Shown here: piece after piece, positions 43,185 to 52,082 of the stretch
Layout: every line of letters begins with the position of its first letter
How positions within the stretch are numbered: position 1 is the stretch's first letter
Source: Bacillus massiliigorillae
Lineage (GTDB): Bacteria; Bacillota; Bacilli; Bacillales; DSM-1321
Length of the DNA: 64,000 nucleotides
Direction of reading: 5' to 3'
Assembly (NCBI RefSeq): GCF_000380245.2
Contig: NZ_HG428741.1
Coordinates: 1,109,050 to 1,173,049, forward strand
The notes under the pieces: model-generated
Databases searched by the model: none
Seen by the model: the letters and a program-made list of their open reading frames with translations, nothing else
What the model was told of the DNA's origin: nothing
Position numbers and translations under genes: made by a program

Positions 43185-44585
43185 ATGAAAAACTATGATG
43201 TTGTGGTAATTGGTGCTGGACCAGGAGGGTATGTTGCTGCGGAAGAAGCAGCCAAGTATGGACAGTCTGTTGCTATTATTGAAAAACAATACCTCGGTGG
43301 AACCTGTTTGAACAGTGGATGCATTCCGTCAAAAACCCTACTTAGACATTCCGAAATAATAGAACTTATGGAGAAGGCAAAGTCTTGGGGAATTGAATTT
43401 GAGAATGTGAAATTATCCTTTGGAAAAATGATGAACCGTAAAACAAAGGTGATTGAGCAGTTGCGTAATGGAGTTTTAAGCTTATTGAATAAAGCAAAAG
43501 TCGATATTTATTATGGGATAGCTAGCATTCTAGAAAATAAGCAAATTGTGATTGAATCTGAAAGTAAGACAGATGAGATTTTTGCTAATAAAATTATCAT
43601 CGCGACAGGTTCAAAGCCGAATATTCCACCTATTAACGGCATTGAAAATGTATTCTATCATACGAGCGATAGCATTTTTGATATACAAGATATACCTAAA
43701 TCCATTGCAATTATTGGTGGTGGAATTATTGGAGTAGAATTTGCCTGTGTTTTTTCTGCACTGAACGTAGAAGTAACAATTATTGAAATGGCTGATCAGC
43801 TTTTAGTTAGTGAAGATGAAGATGTTGCGAGCATGATAACTAAAAAATTTAAAAAAGATAAAGTGAAGATTATAACTTCTGCTAAAGTACAGGAAATATC
43901 AGAAAGCAAGGATGGTATATTAATTAATGTACATACAAATGATGGAAATCGATTGTTCATTCAAGCAGATGAACTGCTATTAGCAACGGGGAGAATTCCT
44001 AACTTATCCGCTGTTTCAAGACTGAATGTATTGATGAATGGTCCATTTCTTGCTGTTAATAAACAAATGGAAACAAGTATACCAAATGTGTATGCTATTG
44101 GGGATGTAATTGGCGGATGGCAACTTGCACATGTTGCTAGTGCCGAAGGAATCGTGGCAGCTTCCAATGCAAGCGGTATTTTCAAAGAAATTAATTATAA
44201 AGCTGTACCGAGATGTGTTTATTCATCACCTGAGATTGCTAGTGTTGGTTTAACGGAAAAAGAAGCTAGAGAAAAAGGGAATGCTGTAAGGACTGAAACT
44301 TTTCCGTTATCAGCAATTGGAAAAGCATTGGCAATGGATGAACGAACTGGTTTTATTAAATTGATTGCTGATGAAACCTATGGTGAGATTCTTGGTGTTG
44401 TTATGCTTGGTCCACACGTAACTGAGATGATTTCTGAAGCATCCTCCCTAATATTCCTTGAAGCAACTGTGGATGAATTAGCCTTATTAATTCATCCCCA
44501 TCCTACTCTTTCTGAAGGATTGTGGGAAGCTGCACGCAATTGGTTAGTAAACAGAAGAAAAGCAACAGCAGTAGTGGCAAAATAA
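43185..44585 (+). CDS. acoL: Dihydrolipoyl dehydrogenase (E3)
   Basis: A 466-residue flavoenzyme with FAD loop GAGPGGYVAAE, redox disulfide Cys41/Cys46 in GGTCLNSGCIPSK, NAD loop GGGIIGVEFA, second FAD motif YAIGDV and the partner-subunit active site HPHPTLSE (His439, Glu444). It reoxidises the AcoC lipoyl group with NAD. ATG 43185 is chosen 8 bases after GAGG; ATG 43182 is also possible. A terminator follows, closing the operon. Confidence 0.92.
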   Translation: MKNYDVVVIGAGPGGYVAAEEAAKYGQSVAIIEKQYLGGTCLNSGCIPSKTLLRHSEIIELMEKAKSWGIEFENVKLSFGKMMNRKTKVIEQLRNGVLSLLNKAKVDIYYGIASILENKQIVIESESKTDEIFANKIIIATGSKPNIPPINGIENVFYHTSDSIFDIQDIPKSIAIIGGGIIGVEFACVFSALNVEVTIIEMADQLLVSEDEDVASMITKKFKKDKVKIITSAKVQEISESKDGILINVHTNDGNRLFIQADELLLATGRIPNLSAVSRLNVLMNGPFLAVNKQMETSIPNVYAIGDVIGGWQLAHVASAEGIVAASNASGIFKEINYKAVPRCVYSSPEIASVGLTEKEAREKGNAVRTETFPLSAIGKALAMDERTGFIKLIADETYGEILGVVMLGPHVTEMISEASSLIFLEATVDELALLIHPHPTLSEGLWEAARNWLVNRRKATAVVAK

Positions 44586-44624
44586 TAAGGGTAGGTTAAA
44601 TTTAATAGAAAATCCAATGTTTAA

Positions 44625-44680
44625 AGTTAGTAAGACATTCAATTAGTAAAAAATTGGGTGTTTTACTAACTATTTTTATT
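44625..44680 (+). terminator. Terminator of the aco-containing operon
   Basis: AGTTAGTAAGACA (44625-44637) pairs with TGTTTTACTAACT (44659-44671, one G-T pair), followed by ATTTTTATT. The remainder of the gap to the next start holds an AT-rich promoter region with no clear -24/-12 element. Confidence 0.75.
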
Positions 44681-44890
44681 ATGATTACTTCGCTCATTTG
44701 AAGTGAAAAGAAATATTTAATACTACAGAGAGTTATTTGAATTTTGTCACTTGATAATAGTATTAACGTTGCAAATGAGGTCTATATACACTTTTTAACT
44801 TATAGGAGATTTGATATCATAAACAACTATAATGTAATATTTTGAATAAATGTAATAGTTATACATTTTTATGGTGAGGTGTACTTAGAT

Positions 44891-46492
44891 ATGGAAAATA
44901 ATTACACTTATAAAGAACAATATAATAAATGGGAAAAATTTATTAATGGTGGAAATGATCTATCTCATCTTAGGAGAGAAGTAGCGAAATCATGGAAAAA
45001 TTGTAGAGATTTAAATGTAAACCCTTTCAAAAAACCTTATTTAATGTCTGAAGATTCAATAATAAATCTTGTTAAAGAAAATCAATATTTAATAGATGTA
45101 GTATCACCTTTCATTAAATTAATTACTGAAATTACTAAGGAAACGAACTTCATGTTTGTTTTGTGTGATAACAAAGGAAATGTAGTAGATATAAGAGGAA
45201 ATAAAGAGATACTTGAGCAAGCTAAAAAGAGCAAGCTTGAAATTGGTGCAAACCGTTCAGAAATTGCTGGAACAAATGCTATTAGCTTAGCAATTAGTAT
45301 GGGGAAACCTTATCAGTTAGTAGGTCCAGAACATTATAATGTACACTATCATCAATGGACATGCTCTTCAGCTCCAATTTATGATTTAAATGGAAAGTTA
45401 ATTGGAGTAATTAATTTATCTGGACATTACTCAGAAAAACATACCCATACTCTAGGCATGGTCGTATCATTAGCAAGAGCCATTGAAAAAGACCTTTTAT
45501 ATAAAGAAAAATTTGTTAGAAAGCCTAAGGTTACAAGAAGTCTTTTTACCTTTGATGATTTAATTGGAAAGAGTGACAGTATCCAATCTGCTATTAATAC
45601 AGCACAAGTCGTTTCCAAAACGGATACAAGGATTATTATCGAAGGTGAGAGTGGTACAGGTAAAGAAATGTTTGTACAAGCCATACATAATGCAAGTGCT
45701 AGAAGCAATGGTCCTTTTGTGGCTGTTAATTGTGGTGCTGTTCCTGAGCATTTAGTCGAAAGTGAATTATTTGGATACGATGACGGGGCTTTCACTGGAG
45801 CTAAGAAAGGAGGTAAACCCGGAAAGTTTGAATTAGCAAACAGTGGTACTTTATTTTTGGATGAAATCAATAGTATGTCAAAAGATATGCAGGTGAAACT
45901 GCTGCGTGTGTTGCAACAAAATGAGATTACTAGAGTTGGTGGCATGGATCCAATTCCAATTGATGTGAGAGTTATCGCAGCTTCTAATGAACCATTAGAA
46001 TCGTTGGTTGAACAAGATAAGTTTAGAAAAGATCTTTTTTATAGATTAGGTATTGTTACAATTGAAATACCCCCGCTCCGTATACGTACAGAAGATGTAC
46101 CAGAATTATTTCATCACCTCTTTACAAAAATATCAAATCGATTAGACATGAAAAATAGTGAATTTAATCAAAATATTTTCACCTACTTAAAGTCATACCA
46201 CTGGCCAGGTAATATCCGAGAACTAGAAAACTATATCGAAAGAGCCATTGTTTTAGCACAAGGTAAAGTAATCACAATCGAGCATTTTCCAAAGAAAGTG
46301 GCTGAGCAAATTTTGCTTCATAATAATGAAGAATTGACCACCTTAGAATATGTTGAAAAAGAATCCATTAAAAAAGCTTTAAATGTATTTGATGGAAATA
46401 TATCGAAAACATCTAAATTGCTTGGAATTACTAGAAAGACATTATATAAAAAAATAAAAGATTATAACTTGCAGTATGATAATATCGTTTAA
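44891..46492 (+). CDS. acoR: AcoR-like sigma-54 enhancer-binding activator
   Basis: A 533-residue activator. It has an N-terminal segment typical of AcoR (LRREVAKSWKNCRDLNVNP), a GAF-like sensor (about 60-205) and an AAA+ domain with Walker A GESGTGKE (252-259), the sigma-54 contact GAFTGA (299-304) and NSGTLFLDEINSM. A Fis-type HTH (GNISKTSKLLGITRKTLYKKIKDY) ends it. AcoR activates acetoin-catabolic operons from -24/-12 promoters, and the perfect one at 27422 is the obvious target. I start at ATG 44891 with GTGAGGTG 9 bases upstream, not at GTG 44879. Confidence 0.9.
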   Translation: MENNYTYKEQYNKWEKFINGGNDLSHLRREVAKSWKNCRDLNVNPFKKPYLMSEDSIINLVKENQYLIDVVSPFIKLITEITKETNFMFVLCDNKGNVVDIRGNKEILEQAKKSKLEIGANRSEIAGTNAISLAISMGKPYQLVGPEHYNVHYHQWTCSSAPIYDLNGKLIGVINLSGHYSEKHTHTLGMVVSLARAIEKDLLYKEKFVRKPKVTRSLFTFDDLIGKSDSIQSAINTAQVVSKTDTRIIIEGESGTGKEMFVQAIHNASARSNGPFVAVNCGAVPEHLVESELFGYDDGAFTGAKKGGKPGKFELANSGTLFLDEINSMSKDMQVKLLRVLQQNEITRVGGMDPIPIDVRVIAASNEPLESLVEQDKFRKDLFYRLGIVTIEIPPLRIRTEDVPELFHHLFTKISNRLDMKNSEFNQNIFTYLKSYHWPGNIRELENYIERAIVLAQGKVITIEHFPKKVAEQILLHNNEELTTLEYVEKESIKKALNVFDGNISKTSKLLGITRKTLYKKIKDYNLQYDNIV

Positions 46493-46676
46493 TCATTCTG
46501 AAAAATTAAGAAGGTTTGCATTTTTGATTTCTAAATGAATATATTTTCTTTACATCTAAGAATATTTTATTATCTTTTTGTAAACAGATATTTGTTAACT
46601 TTTATAACCGCATCTAAGTGAAGCATGCAATGAGTTCTATTTTGTTAAATTCTATGAATAGTAGGGGGGATTTTTC

Positions 46677-47729
46677 ATGAGAGCAGCACAAATTATTGAA
46701 CATAGAAAACCACTTAGAATCGGTGAGGTGCCTGATCCGATACCAGGTCCAAAAGATGTTATTGTTCGAGTAGAGGCAAGTGGTATTTGTCGAAGTGATT
46801 GGCATGCATGGATGGGGGATTGGGCATGGATTGGGCTTAGTCCACAGCTACCCATTATTCCAGGACATGAATTCGGCGGTGTAGTTGAAGTAGTTGGAGC
46901 TGAGGTGAGAAACTTTCGCCCGGGAGATCGGGTAACATCTCCATTTCATGAAGGGTGTGCACATTGCACAAATTGCTTGAGCGGACACTCAAATCGCTGT
47001 GATAATTTACAGATTTTTGGATTTGGACATGATGGTGCTTATGCTGAATTTGTACGAGTTCCTAATGCAGATTTTAATTTAATCAGATTACCTGAAGAAG
47101 TGGACTCTCTTACTGCTGCAGCGATTGGTTGCCGCTATATGACAGGTTATCATGGTGTATTACGCAGTAATATTCAGCCTGGCAATTGGTTAACTATACA
47201 TGGTGCAGGCGGGGTAGGTCTGTCTGCTATTCAAGTAGCTAATACAATTGGAGCCATGGTTATTGCGGTTGATGTTGATGATGTGAAATTGGAAAAAGCT
47301 AGAGAAGAAGGTGCTGTCGCGGTAATCAATGCTCGTAAAGAAAATGTAGTTGAAGCTATAAGAGAGATTACAAAAGGCGGTGCTCACGCATCAATTGAGG
47401 CTCTAGGCATACGTGAAACAATTATGAATTCAGTATTAGGGTTACGAAGAGGAGGGCGCCATGTACAAATTGGTTTAACAACTAATGAAGAAGGCGGTAT
47501 CGTAGGACTTCCAATCGATGCAATTACTGCGATGGAATTAGAAGTTGCCGGAAGTTTAGGTAATCCTCATGCGGCATATGATGGTCTTTTAACAATGATT
47601 GCACAAGGTAAACTGAATCCTAAATCACTCGTTTCACGAACAGTGAAGTTGAATGATGTGACGGACATTTTGACAGATATGACTAGCTTTAAAACACTTG
47701 GTTTTAATGTTATAACTCAATTTAGATGA
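46677..47729 (+). CDS. Zinc-dependent alcohol dehydrogenase
   Basis: A 350-residue MDR alcohol dehydrogenase. Catalytic zinc ligands are Cys38, His64 and Glu65 (GHEFGG); structural zinc ligands are Cys94, 97, 100 and 108; cofactor loop GAGGVG. GGGGGG precedes the ATG. It follows acoR with a 184-base gap in which I see no -24/-12 promoter, so it probably has separate control. It is the third zinc dehydrogenase of this region. The substrate is unknown. Confidence 0.88.
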   Translation: MRAAQIIEHRKPLRIGEVPDPIPGPKDVIVRVEASGICRSDWHAWMGDWAWIGLSPQLPIIPGHEFGGVVEVVGAEVRNFRPGDRVTSPFHEGCAHCTNCLSGHSNRCDNLQIFGFGHDGAYAEFVRVPNADFNLIRLPEEVDSLTAAAIGCRYMTGYHGVLRSNIQPGNWLTIHGAGGVGLSAIQVANTIGAMVIAVDVDDVKLEKAREEGAVAVINARKENVVEAIREITKGGAHASIEALGIRETIMNSVLGLRRGGRHVQIGLTTNEEGGIVGLPIDAITAMELEVAGSLGNPHAAYDGLLTMIAQGKLNPKSLVSRTVKLNDVTDILTDMTSFKTLGFNVITQFR

Positions 47730-47738
47730 GAGTAGTAA

Positions 47739-47765
47739 GGAGCAGTTTTTTCACTGCTCCTTTTT
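47739..47765 (+). terminator. Terminator after the alcohol dehydrogenase
   Basis: GGAGCAGT (47739-47746) pairs with ACTGCTCC (47753-47760), followed by TTTTT. Confidence 0.88.
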
Positions 47766-47770
47766 ATTTT

Positions 47771-48007
47771 TTAGTGTAGTTTTTGAGAACTTACATATTC
47801 CTTGATTACTCGTAAAGCTGCCTCTGCAAATTCTTCTCCTTTTGCATCGGTTACTAACTGAACATGTGTTACTTCTGCTGGATCTTGTCCATTCAGTTTA
47901 AACAGAGCCTTTACCCCTGATTGCATACCTGCACCTGTTTGTAAAGCTAGCTGCACGATATTTATATCTTTAAAGTCAATTGTCAATACCCCTTGATTCA
48001 TTTCCAT
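47771..48007 (-). CDS. Small hypothetical protein
   Basis: A 78-residue protein that I do not recognise. It reads as a compact soluble alpha/beta protein (GVLTIDFKDINIVQLALQ, THVQLVTDAKGEEFAEAALRVIKEYV) without signal peptide, membrane segment or Cys. I start at ATG 48007 because GGGGA is 6 bases upstream; the open frame extends to ATG 48028 without a ribosome site. TTTATAATAAAA upstream could be a -10. It is a single gene between terminators. Confidence 0.6.
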   Translation of the reverse strand: MEMNQGVLTIDFKDINIVQLALQTGAGMQSGVKALFKLNGQDPAEVTHVQLVTDAKGEEFAEAALRVIKEYVSSQKLH

Positions 48008-48070
48008 GATAGTTCCCCATTCCTTCATGTGAATTTAGTACTGTATACTTTTATTATAAATTCAAACGCA

Positions 48071-48110
48071 AAAAAAATCGCAGTAGAGCATTGTTCTCTG
48101 CGATTTTTTT
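48071..48110. terminator. Bidirectional terminator
   Basis: AAAAAAATCGCAG (48071-48083) pairs perfectly with CTGCGATTTTTTT (48098-48110), with inner AGAG/CTCT. It terminates the minus-strand laccase gene that ends at 48120. Confidence 0.88.
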
Positions 48111-48119
48111 CTATTTACA

Positions 48120-49703
48120 TTACATATCACCAGCATGTGGTAACTGAACAGGATGAGCATCATTTATAATCCTTATTGGTCTCATCATGTCATGATCTTC
48201 ATGTTCAAGGAAATGACAATGCCAAATGTAATTACCTTTATGCTCTTTCCAATGCATAATAATTTTGGTTACCATGCCAATATCAGCTTTAACGGTGTCT
48301 TTCCAGCCTCGTTCATAATCTCGTGGTTCTTCAGGTGGACCAGTAAATTCAAGAATTCCCTTATTTTGATATAGATCCACGTCAAAAGGGCGACGTTCTA
48401 AGATTTTAAATTGAACAAGATGTACGTGTATTGGATGAGGTACGAATGTTAAGTTAATTAAATTCCAAACTTCGATACTATCAAAAGCAGGTTTTTCAGT
48501 AGCTGGGTCGTGGTACATGCTTTCATCCAAAAGAAGCATTGGTCTTCCGTATGCATCGGTAGTTGCACTTAATGTTAAATCTCGAATAATATGAGCATGG
48601 CATTCGTGAAGGTCCATTTCAGGATATAAGTCTTCTGGAATTTGACTACAATCATGGCCTCTTAGAGGTAGGCAGACTCTAAATTGCATAATGACACTAG
48701 TATGGTCTCCGGGAAATTCTGTATCTGTGTTCAATATTGTAATGGTTTCACCTTTATAATCAGAAAAGTCGATGATGACATCTGTTCTTTCAGCTGGTAA
48801 TAATTCAACAAAATCGATTTCAGTAGTTTGGGTTAGTAAGCCGCCATCCGTTCCGATTTGAAACATAGGTTCATCATTGGAAAGACTTAATACATAACCT
48901 CTCCGATTAGATGCGTTCAATATGCGGAAGCGATATTTTCGGGGTTCAACCTTCATGAACGGCCATACTTTTCCATTAACAACAATCGTATCACCAACAA
49001 AGCCTGGTGTAATAGATGGGTGTACAGATACTGGAAATGGTGGCGCATCAGGGTAAAATAGAGAACCATCCTCATTAAATGATTTGTCTTGAATCATTAA
49101 TGGCATTTCATAATTACCGGATGGTAAATCTAATCTTTCTTCGAGGGAATCTCGGAGTAAATAAAAACCTGCAAGCCCTGCATACACATTTAATCTTGTT
49201 AGCCCCATTGTATGGTCATGGTACCAAAGTGTTGTTCCAGGCTGATGATTGGTATATTCATGAACTTCTCTTCGGAAATTTGGTCCAGTGAATGCATATT
49301 TTTGTGTATACCATGCTTCAGGGTGTCCATCACTTTCCCAATCTACATTAGCCCCATGGAGATGAACAACAGAGCGAACTTCTGATGAATCAACGCATCC
49401 ATGAAGCGTATAATCAATTGGTAGAAAATGTTTGAATGGTAGATTGTTTGTATACTTTACATAGATTGTTTTATCTTTTATGGCTTCAATCGTCGGACCA
49501 GGAACCATACCGTTATATCCCCAAATTTTTGTTTCAGGGAAGTATTTATGAAAACTATGTTTTCCTTCCTTCATTTCAAATTCATAATAAGGACATTTAG
49601 GATCTTTAGAATGTTGCTTTGGTTTTGCAACTCGAGGTTTCTTTAATAAGTCAACAAATTTTGGAATACTATTTGGATCAGCAGGATTTACTTGGATATC
49701 CAA
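48120..49703 (-). CDS. cotA: CotA-type multicopper oxidase (spore coat laccase)
   Basis: A 527-residue laccase without signal peptide, as expected for a coat protein. All four copper-binding segments are present: HLHGANVDW (His114, His116), WYHDH (His162, His164), HPIHVHLVQF and HCHFLEHEDHDMM, which gives the type 1 copper site with an axial Met. CotA oxidises phenolic compounds and bilirubin and makes the brown spore pigment. It has the CotA-specific start KFVDLLKKP and GPTIEA. A monocistronic gene, probably under mother-cell sporulation control, although I did not find a clear sigma-K promoter. Confidence 0.92.
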   Translation of the reverse strand: MDIQVNPADPNSIPKFVDLLKKPRVAKPKQHSKDPKCPYYEFEMKEGKHSFHKYFPETKIWGYNGMVPGPTIEAIKDKTIYVKYTNNLPFKHFLPIDYTLHGCVDSSEVRSVVHLHGANVDWESDGHPEAWYTQKYAFTGPNFRREVHEYTNHQPGTTLWYHDHTMGLTRLNVYAGLAGFYLLRDSLEERLDLPSGNYEMPLMIQDKSFNEDGSLFYPDAPPFPVSVHPSITPGFVGDTIVVNGKVWPFMKVEPRKYRFRILNASNRRGYVLSLSNDEPMFQIGTDGGLLTQTTEIDFVELLPAERTDVIIDFSDYKGETITILNTDTEFPGDHTSVIMQFRVCLPLRGHDCSQIPEDLYPEMDLHECHAHIIRDLTLSATTDAYGRPMLLLDESMYHDPATEKPAFDSIEVWNLINLTFVPHPIHVHLVQFKILERRPFDVDLYQNKGILEFTGPPEEPRDYERGWKDTVKADIGMVTKIIMHWKEHKGNYIWHCHFLEHEDHDMMRPIRIINDAHPVQLPHAGDM

Positions 49704-49821
49704 ATGAGAACACCTTCCTCCACGTTTTAACTAAGTCATTTTCATCATATTCAAAATAGACAAAATGGTATCAATAAATGTAGAGTTTTTTAGGTGATTA
49801 TTAGGGGGATTATGAAATTGA

Positions 49822-49855
49822 AAAAATACAAGAAAGTTTACTTTCTTGTATTTTT
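49822..49855. terminator. Bidirectional terminator
   Basis: AAAAATACAAGAAAGT (49822-49837) and ACTTTCTTGTATTTTT (49840-49855) are exact reverse complements. It probably ends the minus-strand lactonase/alcohol dehydrogenase operon at 49868. Confidence 0.82.
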
Positions 49856-49867
49856 ATAAGGGAATTA

Positions 49868-51055
49868 TTAAATCATTTTAGGCTCTGAAATAACACCTGA
49901 AAAAGCAGAGTGATAGATGTTTCTTATATCCTCTTCTAATAAAGGATAAGGGCTTCGAGCTAATAAGCGCTTTTGCTGAACGCCAGCTTGAGTCAATGAT
50001 TCAACTGCTGTTTCGGGAATTTGAAATTCAGCAAGAGTGGAGGGAATACCTACATCCTCTACAAGTTGTGCTAATGCTTCTACACATTTATAAGAAGCTT
50101 CTTCTTCAGATAAGTAATCGATATTTCCACTTAAGCATTTATAAATATCTACCAATCTTCTAGAACAACTATGTCTGATATAGCCCATTACGTAAGGTAA
50201 TAATACAGCATTTGATTCCCCATGTGAGAGGTGATATTGTCCGCCTAGAGGGTAGGCTAAAGCATGAACACCAGCTACTCCGGCATTAAAGAAAGCAAGC
50301 CCTGCTATATAACTACCAATACTCATATCAATACGTGCTTGTTGATTATTACCATCTTGAACTGTTGTTCTTAATGAACGACTAATGAGTTGAATTGCTT
50401 GAAGTGCTAAACCATCTGTCGTAGGGCTAGCATTTAGAGAAAGGTAAGCCTCAATCGCATGTGTTAATGCATCAACTCCAGTAGCGGCGGTAATGCGTGG
50501 CGGAACAGAAACGGTTAATTGTGGATCAACAATGGCAACGTCTGCTAATAGAAAATCATGTGTTACAACGTCTTTCGTTGTTTCTAAGGAAAGAACCGCG
50601 ATATTCGTTACTTCTGAGCCTGTGCCAGAAGTTGTCGGAATGAGAATTTTAGGTAAACCTTTATTCACTAGAGTTTTCTCACCAGTTAAATTTAAATAAT
50701 CAGCAACTTTACCTTCATTGGTTGCTAAAACAGCTGCTAGTTTTGCTAAATCTAGAGCACTTCCACCACCTACGCCAATCACCATTTCAAATTGTTCTTG
50801 GCGTGTATACGATACAAGTTTTTCTCCAATTTCTAAAGGTGGTTCAGGAACGACATTACTATAGATTGTAACAGTATAGCCAGCTTCTTTTAGCGGGTTC
50901 GTGATTTTATGAACGATACCTAGTTTCTCTAACATCGGATCGGTTATGACGAGAATTTTTTGAAGATCATATTTAGTTACTTCAGGAACCAATTGTTCTA
51001 GTGCTCCCCAGCCAACATAACTGCAAGGGGTAAAGACTATTTTAGCAAAACTCAT
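49868..51055 (-). CDS. Iron-containing alcohol dehydrogenase (possible 4-hydroxybutyrate dehydrogenase)
   Basis: A 395-residue group III alcohol dehydrogenase: GGGSALD (96-102), metal ligands Asp195 and His199 (GVDALTHAIE), His264 (GVHALAYP) and His278 (LSHGESN). It is only distantly similar to the enzyme at 27594. It lies 16 bases behind a lactonase gene on the same strand. A lactonase plus an iron alcohol dehydrogenase is the BlcC-BlcB arrangement that turns gamma-butyrolactone into 4-hydroxybutyrate and then succinate semialdehyde; that role is inferred. Confidence 0.88.
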   Translation of the reverse strand: MSFAKIVFTPCSYVGWGALEQLVPEVTKYDLQKILVITDPMLEKLGIVHKITNPLKEAGYTVTIYSNVVPEPPLEIGEKLVSYTRQEQFEMVIGVGGGSALDLAKLAAVLATNEGKVADYLNLTGEKTLVNKGLPKILIPTTSGTGSEVTNIAVLSLETTKDVVTHDFLLADVAIVDPQLTVSVPPRITAATGVDALTHAIEAYLSLNASPTTDGLALQAIQLISRSLRTTVQDGNNQQARIDMSIGSYIAGLAFFNAGVAGVHALAYPLGGQYHLSHGESNAVLLPYVMGYIRHSCSRRLVDIYKCLSGNIDYLSEEEASYKCVEALAQLVEDVGIPSTLAEFQIPETAVESLTQAGVQQKRLLARSPYPLLEEDIRNIYHSAFSGVISEPKMI

Positions 51056-51071
51056 TCAAATCCCCCTATTG

Positions 51072-51920
51072 TTATTCATAATATCCTTCAGTGGACTTAC
51101 GAAATTGCTTAAATTGATTCGCATCATGACCAAACCATACTTGAGAGTTTGTTTCTTGGGCTAATCTACGAATACGCTCAACAGCATTGGAATAGCCGAT
51201 AGAATCATATAAGATACCTGGTGGTTTAATAGGTGGGCCAAAGCTTTCAGCCGTATAAACAGCATCGGAAGCGAGAATAATTTTGCCTGTATCAGGTAAG
51301 TCAACATGAAGTCCTAGCATACCCCAAGCATGCCCACTGCCGAAATTGAGTACTTTAATACCGTCTGCTAGAAGGAGATTATCTTCACTTTTCTTAATAG
51401 TTCTCCATTGTAAATTATTCTTAATCCATGCATCAATATCTCCCCATACATACGCACCTTCCTTTTGATTGCGAGCATATGACTGTAGAGTTCCGTTTAG
51501 CTCATCTTCATGCACAATAATCGTGGCATTCGTAAACATCTCTAAACATCCTGCATGATCTAAATGTAGGTGAGAGGCTACTACATACTTAATATCTTCT
51601 GGACGCACTCTTAATTGCTCTAGTCGATTATGAAGATAGCATTCTTCACTCATATTTAGAGGGAAAGTAGCTTGCGTTAATTCTGTCCAACGACCTTTTG
51701 CTCCCATTGAATTCGGGTTGCAAGCCGTATCGAATAGAATCTTTCCTTCTGGATGATCAATGAGAACTGTATAAATTGGAAACTCAATAAATTCAGTAGG
51801 TGCATTTGGATTATTAATAGTAGCTGGATTATGCATTGCAATCATCCAATTCTTGTCCATCCTCATACGTCCGTTATCCATTACGTAGAGCTTTGGATTA
51901 GGCTTAATAATATTTGACAT
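51072..51920 (-). CDS. Metallo-beta-lactamase-fold lactonase (AHL / gamma-butyrolactone lactonase type)
   Basis: A 282-residue protein with the HxHxDH motif HLHLDH (His117, His119, Asp121, His122), a later GSGHAWG His and ILASDAVY Asp, which together bind two metals. It fits the AiiA/AttM lactonase family by length and by the FDTACNP and GHDANQF blocks. It may open N-acyl-homoserine lactones or small gamma-lactones; the iron alcohol dehydrogenase next door argues for metabolic lactone use. It is the first gene of the two-gene operon, with GAGGAGG-like purines before the ATG. Confidence 0.87.
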   Translation of the reverse strand: MSNIIKPNPKLYVMDNGRMRMDKNWMIAMHNPATINNPNAPTEFIEFPIYTVLIDHPEGKILFDTACNPNSMGAKGRWTELTQATFPLNMSEECYLHNRLEQLRVRPEDIKYVVASHLHLDHAGCLEMFTNATIIVHEDELNGTLQSYARNQKEGAYVWGDIDAWIKNNLQWRTIKKSEDNLLLADGIKVLNFGSGHAWGMLGLHVDLPDTGKIILASDAVYTAESFGPPIKPPGILYDSIGYSNAVERIRRLAQETNSQVWFGHDANQFKQFRKSTEGYYE

Positions 51921-52055
51921 TACTTCTTCCTCCTCAAAATGCGTGTTATTAATGAGTGAATGTATGCAATAACGCTTAGTTGGCCTCCATCTATTTATAT
52001 GGCGAGGAGAGGGAATATTGACTGGAATTTTTTTAAAAAATACGGGAAAGAATCA

Positions 52056-52082
52056 AATAAAAAACCTCCATTTAATTGGAGG
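52056..52082 (-). terminator. Terminator overlapping the amidohydrolase stop codon
   Basis: On the minus strand TCCTCCA is followed by GGAGG and TTTTTTATTT: CCTCCA (52065-52070) pairs with TGGAGG (52077-52082). The stop codon lies in the loop. Confidence 0.7.

Noticed and set aside
45427..45945. 172-codon minus-strand ORF inside acoR
   Set aside because: It lies wholly opposite the conserved AAA+ domain of AcoR, has no ribosome site and its translation has low-complexity Ser/Leu composition typical of an antisense shadow.
51941..52030. Possible -24/-12 promoter upstream of the lactonase
   Set aside because: TTGCAT is present on the minus strand, but the bases 12 upstream are not GG, so the sigma-54 spacing fails.
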